Source: Nonomuraea sp. NEAU-A123
GTDB lineage: Bacteria > Actinomycetota > Actinomycetes > Streptosporangiales > Streptosporangiaceae
Direction of reading: 5' to 3'
NCBI RefSeq assembly: GCF_018603905.1
Contig: NZ_JAHFZZ010000005.1
Coordinates: 558,001 to 622,000, forward strand
Length of the DNA stretch: 64,000 bases
A program made the position numbers and the translations under genes. This document shows positions 1 through 8,256 of this stretch, piece by piece (the first letter of the stretch is position 1; the number at the start of each line of letters is the position of its first letter). The notes below the pieces were generated by a model. It saw only the letters and a program-made list of their open reading frames with translations. It was not told where the DNA came from and did not search any database.

Positions 1-245
1 ATCGAAATTTGTGAAGTAGATCACTCTAATGATCGGAATGCTGCACCATTCATGCGACTTACACACCTTGTGAGGTTCTCTGTCCTGTCGGTGTGGCTTG
101 TTGAGCGGCTGCACATCGATCTCTGCCGTGTGACCGGCTCCCTCTGTCGCTGATCGCGCTCTGACGTAGCGCTCGATCCCGACCCCTTATCACCCCCTTT
201 TCGCATGCCCTCTCAGGCATGCCGTTTTTCGGAGCCTTCCTCATC

Positions 246-1535
246 GTGAAGAGATTCTCTTTCTCCCTGCAGTTGCTGCTGGGCCTGGTCGTGGGAGTGG
301 CCCTCGGCTTCGCCGCCCGCGTCTGGGACCTCGCCTGGCTGGCCACCACCCTGACCCAAGTCGGATCAACCTTCGTCCAGTTGCTCAAGCTGGCAGTGCC
401 GCCGCTGGTGTTCACCGCCGTGGTGGTCAGCGTCGCCAACCTCCGCAACGTCAACGGCGCGGCCCGGCTGGCGGGCAAGACGCTGTTCTGGTTCCTGGCC
501 ACCGGGTTGATCGCCGTCATCGTCGGCATCGGCCTCGGCCTGATCATCAACCCCGGTCAGGGCGTCACCCTGAGCACGGCGGGCGCGAAGGCGCCCGAGC
601 ACGTCGGATCGTGGGTCGACTTCATCACCGGCATCATCCCGACGAACATCGTCACGGCCTTCACCGAGCTCAACGTCCTCCAGATCGTCTTCCTGGGGAT
701 CGTCCTCGGCGCGGCGGCCATCGCGATCGGCGAGAAGGCCGAGCCGTTCCTCACCTTCAGCCGCTCGATCCTCGAACTGGTCCAGAAGGCGCTGTGGTGG
801 GTCATCCGCCTGGCGCCCATCGGGACCGCCGGCCTGATCGGCAAGTCGGTCGCCACGTACGGATGGGACCTGCTCGCGCCGCTGGCCAAGTTCGGCCTCG
901 GCGTCTACGTCGGCTGCTTCATCGTCCTGCTGGTCGTCTACCCGACGCTGCTCTCGCTGGTCGGCAAGGTCAACCCGATCACGTTCTTCCGCAACGCATG
1001 GCCCGCGATCGAGCTGGCCTTCGTCTCGCGCTCCTCGGTCGGCACGCTGCCGCTGACGCAGAAGGTCACGATCGAGCGTCTGGGCGTCGACCGCGACTAC
1101 GCCTCCTTCGCCGTGCCGTTCGGTGCGACCACCAAGATGGACGGCTGCGCCTCGATCTACCCGGCGCTGGCGGCGATCTTCGTGGCGCAGGTGTTCAACG
1201 TCCCGCTGGGCGTCGGCGAGTACCTGCTCATCGCGTTCGTCTCCGTCGTCGGCTCGGCCGCGACGGCCGGTCTGACCGGTGCGATCGTCATGCTCACGCT
1301 GACGCTGAGCACGCTGGGCCTGCCGCTGGAGGGCGTCGGCCTGCTGCTGGCCATCGACCCGATCCTCGACATGATCCGCACCGCGACCAACGTCGCGGGA
1401 CAGATCGTGGTGCCGGTCCTCGTGGCCCGCGGCGAGGGCCGGATCGACGAGGCGGTGCTCAACGCTCCGCCGCAGCCGCTCGACGAGGCTCCGGCGAGCG
1501 CGCCGCGCCGCTCCGGCGAACCGGCGATCGCCTGA
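246..1535 (+). CDS. Dicarboxylate/amino acid:cation symporter (DAACS family)
   Basis: Secondary transporter of the GltP/DctA type (429 aa), expected to import C4-dicarboxylates or acidic amino acids with H+ or Na+. The sequence is strongly hydrophobic with many membrane segments. It carries the family signatures: a serine-rich re-entrant loop ending in SSVGTLPLT, the GATTKMDGCASIYPA loop, and IDPILDMIRTATNVAG near the C-terminus, where substrate-binding residues lie. The C-terminal ~35 residues are a polar Pro/Ala-rich tail. I prefer the GTG at 246, because a GGAG lies 11 bases upstream. An in-frame ATG at 219 has no visible ribosome site. The gene stands alone and is convergent with the next gene. 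The substrate cannot be told from sequence. Confidence 0.9.
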   Translation: MKRFSFSLQLLLGLVVGVALGFAARVWDLAWLATTLTQVGSTFVQLLKLAVPPLVFTAVVVSVANLRNVNGAARLAGKTLFWFLATGLIAVIVGIGLGLIINPGQGVTLSTAGAKAPEHVGSWVDFITGIIPTNIVTAFTELNVLQIVFLGIVLGAAAIAIGEKAEPFLTFSRSILELVQKALWWVIRLAPIGTAGLIGKSVATYGWDLLAPLAKFGLGVYVGCFIVLLVVYPTLLSLVGKVNPITFFRNAWPAIELAFVSRSSVGTLPLTQKVTIERLGVDRDYASFAVPFGATTKMDGCASIYPALAAIFVAQVFNVPLGVGEYLLIAFVSVVGSAATAGLTGAIVMLTLTLSTLGLPLEGVGLLLAIDPILDMIRTATNVAGQIVVPVLVARGEGRIDEAVLNAPPQPLDEAPASAPRRSGEPAIA

Positions 1536-1540
1536 CCAGC

Positions 1541-1574
1541 GGACGGGGCGGCCCGCGTAAGGGCCGCCCCGTCC
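1541..1574. terminator. Bidirectional hairpin terminator between convergent genes
   Basis: A perfect 14-bp GC-rich inverted repeat (arms 1541-1554 and 1561-1574, 6-base loop GCGTAA) begins six bases after the symporter stop and ends 20 bases before the stop of the convergent minus-strand gene. There is only a weak T-rich tail (GTTCGTGTTCC) on the plus strand. This is typical of actinobacterial terminators, which often lack a U-run. Confidence 0.8.
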
Positions 1575-1594
1575 GTTCGTGTTCCAGCCGGAGG

Positions 1595-2575
1595 TCAGGT
1601 TCGCACGATGACGGCGGAGTCGATCCCGTTCCACGCGAGGTTGGCATTGTCCAGCAGGAGCTTGTCCACGTCGATGGAGTGCTCGCTGGCGTCCGCCGGG
1701 TCGGCGACCTTGAACGTCGTGGGATGAACGGAGCCGTCGGCGTGGACCACACCGCCGTAACCGGTGATGGTCACATAGTGCCGGAGGGTGGGCGTAGAGC
1801 TGTTCCACCACGGCAGTTTGCCGGGGATCACGAGGACCATCACCGGTCTGCCGCGCGACAGGGAGGTGACGATCCGGCTGATGCCCGCCTCATACATCTG
1901 GCCGTTGGATACCGCTATCTCCTCCCATTTGTACTGCCAGTCGGAGGCCGGGATGTAGGAGTTGATGACGGCGGGGATCCTGCCCGGCATGGTGGCACCG
2001 AACAGCGTCTCGTCCGTCTGCAGCTTGTCGGCCAGCTCCGACTGCGGCGGTGCCGAGATGCCGATGGTGGCGAGCGTGGTCTGCACGGCGCCCGGGCCGC
2101 ACCAGTTCTGGCGCTCCTGCTGCTTGGCGGAGAGCCTCATGTCCAGGGCCCGGACCGGGAGCTGCCACGTCCCCGCGATGCCGAACTTGGCCTCGGTGAC
2201 GACGTAAGGGCGCCTGAGGTCGGTGAACGCGGTGTAGCAGGCCCTGCTGGCGTTCGTGGTCATCGTCGGGCACGAGTCGGCGATGTCCGGGCCGTCCCCG
2301 CCGAACCAGAGCCGCAGGTTGACCTGGAAATTGGTGTACGCGCCCGGATTGATGAAGGCGACGGCGCGGACCTGGGTGCGGTTGCCGTTGAACTCGAGGC
2401 ACACCTGGTAGGCGGTGCCGTTGTAGACGCGGGTGTCGCTGCAGGTCGTGTTCCACGTGGTCGGGTATTCGTGCCAGATTCCCGCCTGTGCGGGGAGCGC
2501 GGGGACGGTGATTACCGCGAGCACCGCTCCCGTCAGGATCGTGAGTAACGCGCTGATCATTCTTCGCACGGGCAT
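1595..2575 (-). CDS. Secreted C39-like cysteine peptidase family protein
   Basis: A 326-aa exported protein. Residues 1-31 form a Sec signal peptide (MPVRRMISALL... ending PAQA). Residues ~35-140 form a Cys-rich beta-type domain of unknown role with paired cysteines (about C45/C59 and C102/C113). The C-terminal half is a peptidase C39-like papain-fold domain: the NWCGPGA motif gives the nucleophile Cys159, with His266 in LRHYVTITGYGG and Asp292 in KVADPAD, completing a plausible Cys-His-Asp triad. Such stand-alone domains often act outside the cell rather than in bacteriocin export. No ABC exporter is adjacent. Substrate unknown; the family assignment is fairly secure. Confidence 0.75.
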   Translation of the reverse strand: MPVRRMISALLTILTGAVLAVITVPALPAQAGIWHEYPTTWNTTCSDTRVYNGTAYQVCLEFNGNRTQVRAVAFINPGAYTNFQVNLRLWFGGDGPDIADSCPTMTTNASRACYTAFTDLRRPYVVTEAKFGIAGTWQLPVRALDMRLSAKQQERQNWCGPGAVQTTLATIGISAPPQSELADKLQTDETLFGATMPGRIPAVINSYIPASDWQYKWEEIAVSNGQMYEAGISRIVTSLSRGRPVMVLVIPGKLPWWNSSTPTLRHYVTITGYGGVVHADGSVHPTTFKVADPADASEHSIDVDKLLLDNANLAWNGIDSAVIVRT

Positions 2576-2616
2576 GCTTCCTTGCGGGATATCGGTTCAG
2601 GCCGAAATGTTCAGGG

Positions 2617-5145
2617 CTAGTGGATGGCGAGCCGGTACAGCCGCTCATTGATCTTGTAGTACAGGTTGCCGAAGCCGTCGGACGTCAGCCCTTCCGCCCC
2701 GGAGACCGTCAGCAGCACGGTCAGTGCCTTGGTCGACTTGTCGATCTTGAAGATCTGGTCGCCGGCCGTGCCGTACACGTGGCCGGGATCCTGGGCCACG
2801 GTCAGCAGATCCCCGTCACGCCAGGCCAAGCTGGACTTGGCGTCGTAGTCGGGGTCGGGGAACAGCCGCGTCGCCGTGATCGCCTCGGGGTGTGCAGGAT
2901 CGAGAGTGAACAGCGAGCCGCCCGCCAGGCCCCAGAGGTCGCCGTCCACCTCGGTGAGGGCCGTGACGGCCTTGGGCGCCGTCAACGGGAGCGGATACGG
3001 GCGCACGGCACCGGTGGCCGGGTCGAAGGAGAACAGCGTGGCCGAGGCCCCCGGCGCGTAGACGGGGTCGACGCCCAGGGCGCCGCGTGTGGAGGTGCCG
3101 CCGAACACCTTTCCTCCCGCGTAGGCCAGCGAGACGACGGACTGGTCCGGCACCACGCAGAGCGTCCGCCCGGCCGTGCCCTCCTTCCATATGGTCAGGG
3201 CGCCGCTGCGCTTGCCGTACTTCGGCACCGTGCCCATGTAGACGGTGCCGTCCGGCCCACCGGCCAGCGCGTACGGCCGGTCCTGCGGCGGCGGTCCCTT
3301 GCCCGGCTCGCAGTCGTCGGCTTTGTCGCCCGCCTCGCCGCCGGTGTACCTGAGCGTGGGCGGCCAGGGACCCGCGGGGTTGTAGCTGTAGAGCTTGGCC
3401 GAGGGGTAGGCGCCGATATAGAGCAGGCCGTTGTGCGCCAGCAGGCTGTCGGTCTGGCTGAGCCCGTTGAGGGTCTTCGTGTCCGGCCGGCCGTCGTCGC
3501 CGTCGCCCCGCAGCGGGTCGTAGATCCCGGTGCCGCCGGTCAGGTAGCCGCCGGTGTAGATGCGGCCGTCGGGCCCCGCGCCGAGCGCGTTGATCGCGGC
3601 GGGCAGGACGGGGGTGCCGGCGACGACTCTGCTGGTCCAGTCGCCGCTCGCGGTGTCGTACTTGAAGATCCTGGTGCCGTCCGAGGCCGCGCCGAGGCCG
3701 ACCAGGGTGCCGTCGGCCCAGGTGTAGCCGGTGACGTCGAGTCCGGGCCGGACGGAGGTCGCCTGCACCGATCCGGTGCCCACGTCGTAGGAGTGCAGCA
3801 GGCCGTCCTTGACGAACCACACCTTGCCGTCGCGGGCCGGCGAGTGGTGCAGGTCCACGTCGTCGATCGCGGCGTCGGTGGTGGCGGCGTACGAGCCGTC
3901 GGTGTTGCGGACGACGCGCAGGACGAGCAGTGTGCGGTCGATCCAGGCGAACAGCCTGCCTCCCGTCCAGGTGAGTCCGCCCACCATGGAGTTGTGCGCG
4001 TAGGCCGCCGGAAGCAGGCTGTCCACCCGCCCCGTGACGTTGTCGAACCTGACCAGGGCGGCGTTCGTGCCGGTGCCCAGGTACGTGGCGTTGGCGGCCG
4101 GGTCGTGGGCGATGCTGCGCACGTACTGGGCGCCGGTCACGATGGGCACGCTGCCGATCGTGGTGAAGGCGCCGTTGTCGTACTTGAAGTAGCGGCCGTC
4201 GTTGTACGTGCCGCCGTACACCTTCCCGCCCGCTCCCGGCTCCAGGTCCCAGATGAACGAGTAACCGCCTTCCGCCCGCCCGAGGTCGGTGACCGTGGAC
4301 GTGCCGGGGACGTGCCGGTAGAGCTTGGAGTTGGGATAGGTGCCGAGGTAGACGCTGCCGTCGGTGGCCGTGGCCGCCGCCCAGCCGCCGACGGTGGGCG
4401 CGTCCGCCGAGTCGGGAATGGTGATCTTCCGGGTCACCTTCTCGGTGGCCACGTCGATCACGGCGAGCTGCGGGTTGGCGTCGGCGGTGCCGGTGTAGAG
4501 GGCGTACGCGCTTCCGCCCGCGAACGTGGTGGCGTTGGGCACACTGCTCTCGATCTGCACGCCCAGGTCGGTCACGTCCTTCGTGATCAGCACCTCGTCC
4601 CAGTAGGCGGTGCCCACGTCGGCCACCCCCGAGTAGATGAGGGCCGAGACCGTGGCCGTGCCGGTGGGCGCGACTCCCGAGGCCGTGACGCGGTTCCAGC
4701 GCCGGCCCGTCACCGACGCGTTCGCGCCGCTCGACAGGAGCTTGCCGGAGGCGTCCCTGAAGCGCAGGTACAGCTGCGCGGTGCCGCTGTCGGCCCAGAC
4801 GACGGCGTTCAGGGTGTAGCGCGTCCCCGCCGCGGCGGGCAGGCCGGGCAGGCTCTCCCTGCCGTAGGCGGCGGCCGGGTCGGTGTCGGTGACGCGCGCG
4901 GTGGTGCGGCCGTCCCAGGCCACGGCGTCGACACCGCCGGGGCTGTGCGAGCCGCTCCAGCCGGTGAGTCCATCGTCGAAGCCTCCGTTGGCGATCCGCA
5001 GGTCGGCCGCGGAGGCCGGCGCGAACGGCGCCGCGAGCAGCGTCACGAGGAACGCCGCCGCCACCGCCCCGCGCAGGGCGCGCCTCACGCGACTCCGCCT
5101 CTCCTGCGGGCAGGCCGCCGTTGAGCGTGCGGCCGGATCCGCCAC
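2617..5145 (-). CDS. Large secreted beta-propeller protein with N-terminal galactose-binding-like domain
   Basis: An 842-aa exported protein. An N-terminal arginine-rich stretch is followed by a hydrophobic core and an APASA cleavage site near residue 46. Residues ~47-190 resemble a carbohydrate-binding, galactose-binding-like jelly roll (NGGFDDGLTGWSG, then a YLRFRDASG segment). Residues ~195-842 are blade-like repeats with recurring DGRIYTGGY, DGTVYMGT and NLYYKIN motifs, as in quinoprotein/SMP-30-like propellers. There are no obvious catalytic residues, so ligand binding or a lyase/esterase-like role is equally possible. It lies 41 bases upstream of the C39-like protease and may be cotranscribed with it. 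A start inside the Arg-rich segment cannot be excluded. Confidence 0.6.
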   Translation of the reverse strand: MADPAARSTAACPQERRSRVRRALRGAVAAAFLVTLLAAPFAPASAADLRIANGGFDDGLTGWSGSHSPGGVDAVAWDGRTTARVTDTDPAAAYGRESLPGLPAAAGTRYTLNAVVWADSGTAQLYLRFRDASGKLLSSGANASVTGRRWNRVTASGVAPTGTATVSALIYSGVADVGTAYWDEVLITKDVTDLGVQIESSVPNATTFAGGSAYALYTGTADANPQLAVIDVATEKVTRKITIPDSADAPTVGGWAAATATDGSVYLGTYPNSKLYRHVPGTSTVTDLGRAEGGYSFIWDLEPGAGGKVYGGTYNDGRYFKYDNGAFTTIGSVPIVTGAQYVRSIAHDPAANATYLGTGTNAALVRFDNVTGRVDSLLPAAYAHNSMVGGLTWTGGRLFAWIDRTLLVLRVVRNTDGSYAATTDAAIDDVDLHHSPARDGKVWFVKDGLLHSYDVGTGSVQATSVRPGLDVTGYTWADGTLVGLGAASDGTRIFKYDTASGDWTSRVVAGTPVLPAAINALGAGPDGRIYTGGYLTGGTGIYDPLRGDGDDGRPDTKTLNGLSQTDSLLAHNGLLYIGAYPSAKLYSYNPAGPWPPTLRYTGGEAGDKADDCEPGKGPPPQDRPYALAGGPDGTVYMGTVPKYGKRSGALTIWKEGTAGRTLCVVPDQSVVSLAYAGGKVFGGTSTRGALGVDPVYAPGASATLFSFDPATGAVRPYPLPLTAPKAVTALTEVDGDLWGLAGGSLFTLDPAHPEAITATRLFPDPDYDAKSSLAWRDGDLLTVAQDPGHVYGTAGDQIFKIDKSTKALTVLLTVSGAEGLTSDGFGNLYYKINERLYRLAIH

Positions 5146-5209
5146 GCTAAGGGGCCCTCCTCGGGAATCTGCACAGCGCCACCTCCACGGTGTGTTCGTT
5201 TGTGCTCGA

Positions 5210-5227
5210 TTACGGTCCCGACCGTAA
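5210..5227. promoter_or_regulatory. Perfect inverted repeat, probable operator
   Basis: TTACGGTCCCGACCGTAA has two perfect 8-base arms around a CC centre. It lies 65-82 bases upstream of the 842-aa propeller gene, where a repressor site would be expected. The cognate regulator is not identifiable. Confidence 0.5.
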
Positions 5228-5359
5228 CCGCGCGAGCGTGGCCCGTCAATGCCCTGTAGGCGTCAGCTCGTGCGGCAAAGGCTCCGAGCTCTGGGCCTCG
5301 TGGAGATGCCGACGGCGGCGGCACGGCCGGTCTCGATGCCGGCACGTGCCGGGCATGCC

Positions 5360-5415
5360 GATGGCCTCCTTGTTCTCCTTCGTCTCGCGTCACGAAGGAG
5401 AACAAGGAGGCCATC
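5360..5415. repeat. 23-bp perfect inverted repeat with duplicated loop, possible terminator
   Basis: The arms 5360-5382 and 5393-5415 are exact reverse complements over 23 bases, with a 10-base loop. The loop sequence recurs directly after the right arm: TCTCGCGTCAC is at 5383-5393 and again at 5414-5424, where it covers the stop codon of the TolB-like gene. The hairpin immediately follows that minus-strand gene, so it could act as its terminator, but no U-run follows. The arm length and the direct repeat are more than a terminator needs. Confidence 0.7.
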
Positions 5416-5420
5416 TCGCG

Positions 5421-7316
5421 TCACTGGGAAAGGACGCTCCGCGGGAGGTAGAGGGGCATGGAATCCTCCCACTGGCTGTCGGTCAGCAGTCTCTTGTCGG
5501 AGCCGTCCGCGTTCATGATGAAAATCTGGCCGTACGGCTGGAAGGTGTTGTCGTACAACGCTGCTTCTTGCCGGAAGCCGTACATGCCGCTGTTGTACAG
5601 GATGCGCCCGTCGTCGTTCCAGACGGCGTGGCCGTCGTTCGAGCCGCTGCTGGTGAGGCGGCGGAGGTTGGTTCCGTCGGGACGGATGGTGCACACGTCG
5701 AAGTTGGTGGCGCTCGTTTTGCGGGTGAAGAGGATGAGTTTGCCGTCCGGGGACCAGTCGGGCAGGTTGTCGTACTCGCCGGTGAGGACGCGGGTCACCC
5801 CGGTGGTGAGGTTGAGGATGCGCAGGCCCTTGTTCTCCGCACCCCACACGCGATAGACGATCTCGTCGCCGGCGGCCGAATAGCTCGGGAAGCCGGCGTT
5901 GGTCGTGCCGTCCGTCAGCGCCTCCCAGGCCGAGCCGTCGCTGCGCACCCGCGCCACCACGGCCGTGCTCACCGCGCGCTCCTGGAACCAGCCGCCCAGG
6001 CCGAACGCGATCCATGCGCCGTCCGGTGACCACGCGGGGCGGAACGCGCCGGCCATGCCCCTGGCCACCAGCGCCGGGTCGAGGCCCTTTCCGGCGGTGT
6101 CGAAGACGACGCGCCAGTCCGAGCCGTCCGGGCGCATGGTGACGATCGAGGACGTGCCGAGCTGCTTGTCCGTGATCGCGAGGCGGCCCTGCCGGGACAG
6201 GACGGGGAACACGTCGCAGAAGCGATACTCCCAGTCCGAGTCCCAGCTGTAGAGCGGCTTGTCGAGCGGGCGCACCGCGTAGCCGAACTTCTGGTAGATC
6301 ACCGACGTCCCGTCCGGCGACCAGACCGGCGAGCGCAGCGCCCGCTTGACGGCCGGCAGCGTGCCCGAGGTGTAGGCCAGGCCTTCGTCGGCTCCGCCCT
6401 TGATGAGATAACCGATCTCGGTGGCGTTCACGAACTGGGGCGAGACCTTCAGATTCGGGCCGGAGGTGTGCTCGATGCGCTCGCCGGTCGTGACGTCGAC
6501 CGAGACGATCTGGGATTCGACCCTGCCGATGTACTCGGGGCGGTGGGCGCCCCAGGTTCCCTCGGTGGTGATCTCGTAGAAGACGATCCGGCGGCCGTCC
6601 GGTGACCACTTCGGCGAGCCGAGGCAGTAGCCCTCCTTGGAGGCGATCTGGCGGAAGCCGGTGCCGTCGGGCCGGATGACGTAGATGCTGAGCTCCTGCG
6701 TGTGCTCCCAGCCGCGGCCTTCGTTGTGCCCCCGCCATTGCGTGTTGCGGTCGCTGGAGAAGGCGATCCACCGGCCGTCTGGCGACCAGGAAGGGCGGAA
6801 GTGGCAGTCGGGGCCGTCCAGGTCGCCGGCGACCACCGAACTGTCGGTCAGGTTTTTGAGCTTGTTGGTGCGCAGGTCGAGCACCCAGATGTGGGCTCTG
6901 TGGTCGCCGCGGGTGGAGACGAAGGCCAGTCTGGTTCCGTCCGGTGACAGGACGGCGGAGTCGTCCATTGCCGGGCCGACCACTAAGGGCTGGATGCCTG
7001 TTCCGTCGATTCGGGCCCGGTAGATGCTGGAATTGCCGTCGCCATTCCGTTCTGATGTGAAGAGCACTGACCTGCCGTCGGCGGCGAGGCTGGCGTGGTA
7101 GTCGAACCCCGCGTTTCCCAGCAGCGGGCGCTCGTTCGAACCATCGATGGTGGAGATGTACAGATTCGACGACGACGGCCCGATCCGGTTGATCAGCATC
7201 ACGCCTTTTTTGCCGTCGCCGGCAGCCGCCACAGCAAAGGGCTTGGGCAGCAGGGCGACGCCGACAGCGGCGGCGCCGGCCGTCAGAAACGCTCGGCGTC
7301 CTATACCAGTTTCCAT
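5421..7316 (-). CDS. Exported TolB-like PD40 beta-propeller protein
   Basis: A 631-aa protein with a twin-arginine-type signal (GRRAFLTAGAAAVGVALL, cleavage near AVA at ~30). The rest is a series of PD40/WD40-like blades, seen as repeated WSPDGRWIAFSSDR, LSPDGTRLAFVSTR, WSPDGAWIAFGLG and WSPDGKLILFTRK motifs, as in the TolB propeller and prolyl-oligopeptidase N-terminal domains. No Ser-protease domain follows, so it is a stand-alone propeller, probably for protein or glycan binding. The gene is 45 bases upstream (in transcription, downstream) of the ABC permease start, so it could be transcribed as the tail of the large minus-strand operon. Confidence 0.7.
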   Translation of the reverse strand: METGIGRRAFLTAGAAAVGVALLPKPFAVAAAGDGKKGVMLINRIGPSSSNLYISTIDGSNERPLLGNAGFDYHASLAADGRSVLFTSERNGDGNSSIYRARIDGTGIQPLVVGPAMDDSAVLSPDGTRLAFVSTRGDHRAHIWVLDLRTNKLKNLTDSSVVAGDLDGPDCHFRPSWSPDGRWIAFSSDRNTQWRGHNEGRGWEHTQELSIYVIRPDGTGFRQIASKEGYCLGSPKWSPDGRRIVFYEITTEGTWGAHRPEYIGRVESQIVSVDVTTGERIEHTSGPNLKVSPQFVNATEIGYLIKGGADEGLAYTSGTLPAVKRALRSPVWSPDGTSVIYQKFGYAVRPLDKPLYSWDSDWEYRFCDVFPVLSRQGRLAITDKQLGTSSIVTMRPDGSDWRVVFDTAGKGLDPALVARGMAGAFRPAWSPDGAWIAFGLGGWFQERAVSTAVVARVRSDGSAWEALTDGTTNAGFPSYSAAGDEIVYRVWGAENKGLRILNLTTGVTRVLTGEYDNLPDWSPDGKLILFTRKTSATNFDVCTIRPDGTNLRRLTSSGSNDGHAVWNDDGRILYNSGMYGFRQEAALYDNTFQPYGQIFIMNADGSDKRLLTDSQWEDSMPLYLPRSVLSQ

Positions 7317-7361
7317 TGCCTTACCAGTTCCTTTCCGTATGGGCAGGGGTGGGAGGACGGG

Positions 7362-8225
7362 TCAGGCGTGCTCGGCCGCCGGGCGCTTGCGGGTGGTGAG
7401 GCCGAGACGTTTGAGGGCGAGCGTGTCGAGCCAGGTCAGCACGCCGTTCAGGATGAGCGTCATCGTGACCAGGACGATCAGGCCGGCGAATTCGGTGGCC
7501 GCGTCCAGGTTCATCGCGGAGGTGAACAGCCCATGGCCGAGCCCTTCGGTGGAGGCGATGAACTCGGCGCCGATGACGCCGAGGATGGCCAGCGGCCCGC
7601 CGGTCTTGAGCGCGGCGAAGAACGGCGCCGCCAGCGTGGGGATCGTCACGTACGCGAGCAGGTGGTGCCGGCGGCCGCCCATCACCTGGACGACCTCGAC
7701 CAGTTCACGCTCCCGCAGGCGCAGGCCGAGGTAGATGTTGTAGAACATCACGAAGGCCGGCCCGATCATCGCGATCGTGATCTTCGACCAGGCGCCGATG
7801 CCGAAGAACAGCAGGAACAGCGGCGCGAGCGCGATCTTGGGGATGCCGTTGAAGGCCGCGACGAGGGGCTCCAGCACCCGTCCCGCCAGCGAGAAGGAGC
7901 CCAGCAGCAGGCCCATCAGAGCGCCGAGCACGACGCCCATGGAGAACCCGGCCACCACCTCGATCACCGTCGCCCTGATGTCGGCCCACCCGGACGCCGA
8001 ACCGAGCATCTTCACCAGGGCCCCCGCCACCTCGGTGGGCTTGCTGACGGCGTACTCGGGCAGGACCGGGCCGCTGAGGGCCTGCCAGAGGGCCAGGGCG
8101 ATCGCGATCACGGCGATGCGCAGCCCCACCAGGGTGGCCTGGCTCTGCCATCGGTCGCTCTTTCGCCTGGTCGCGACGGCGACCTCGGTCTTTTTCCGCA
8201 CCGGTCTGTCACCGGCAGCCACCAT
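7362..8225 (-). CDS. ABC transporter permease, nitrate/sulfonate/taurine type
   Basis: A 287-aa inner-membrane permease of the BPD family (SsuC/TauC-like). It has a basic N-terminus, about six hydrophobic segments, and the cytoplasmic coupling loop VVQVMGGRRHHLLAYVTIP, which matches the EAA-G motif that contacts the ATPase. It follows the lipoprotein gene by 31 bases. The only ATPase of the matching type in the window lies ~11 kb away at the head of the same strand run, so the three parts bracket the catabolic genes. The likely cargo is the substrate of that pathway, possibly an aromatic acid. This is inferred from context, not from binding residues. Confidence 0.85.
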   Translation of the reverse strand: MVAAGDRPVRKKTEVAVATRRKSDRWQSQATLVGLRIAVIAIALALWQALSGPVLPEYAVSKPTEVAGALVKMLGSASGWADIRATVIEVVAGFSMGVVLGALMGLLLGSFSLAGRVLEPLVAAFNGIPKIALAPLFLLFFGIGAWSKITIAMIGPAFVMFYNIYLGLRLRERELVEVVQVMGGRRHHLLAYVTIPTLAAPFFAALKTGGPLAILGVIGAEFIASTEGLGHGLFTSAMNLDAATEFAGLIVLVTMTLILNGVLTWLDTLALKRLGLTTRKRPAAEHA

Positions 8226-8256
8226 GTCGCGCTCCTTTCCGTCCGCGGCGGCCGGC

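Noticed and set aside
2620..5124. Long antisense frame opposite the propeller gene, with others opposite the symporter, PLP-FAD fusion and amine oxidase
   Set aside because: High-GC codon bias opens such antisense frames. They are Arg/Gly/Pro-rich and show no family motif or ribosome site.
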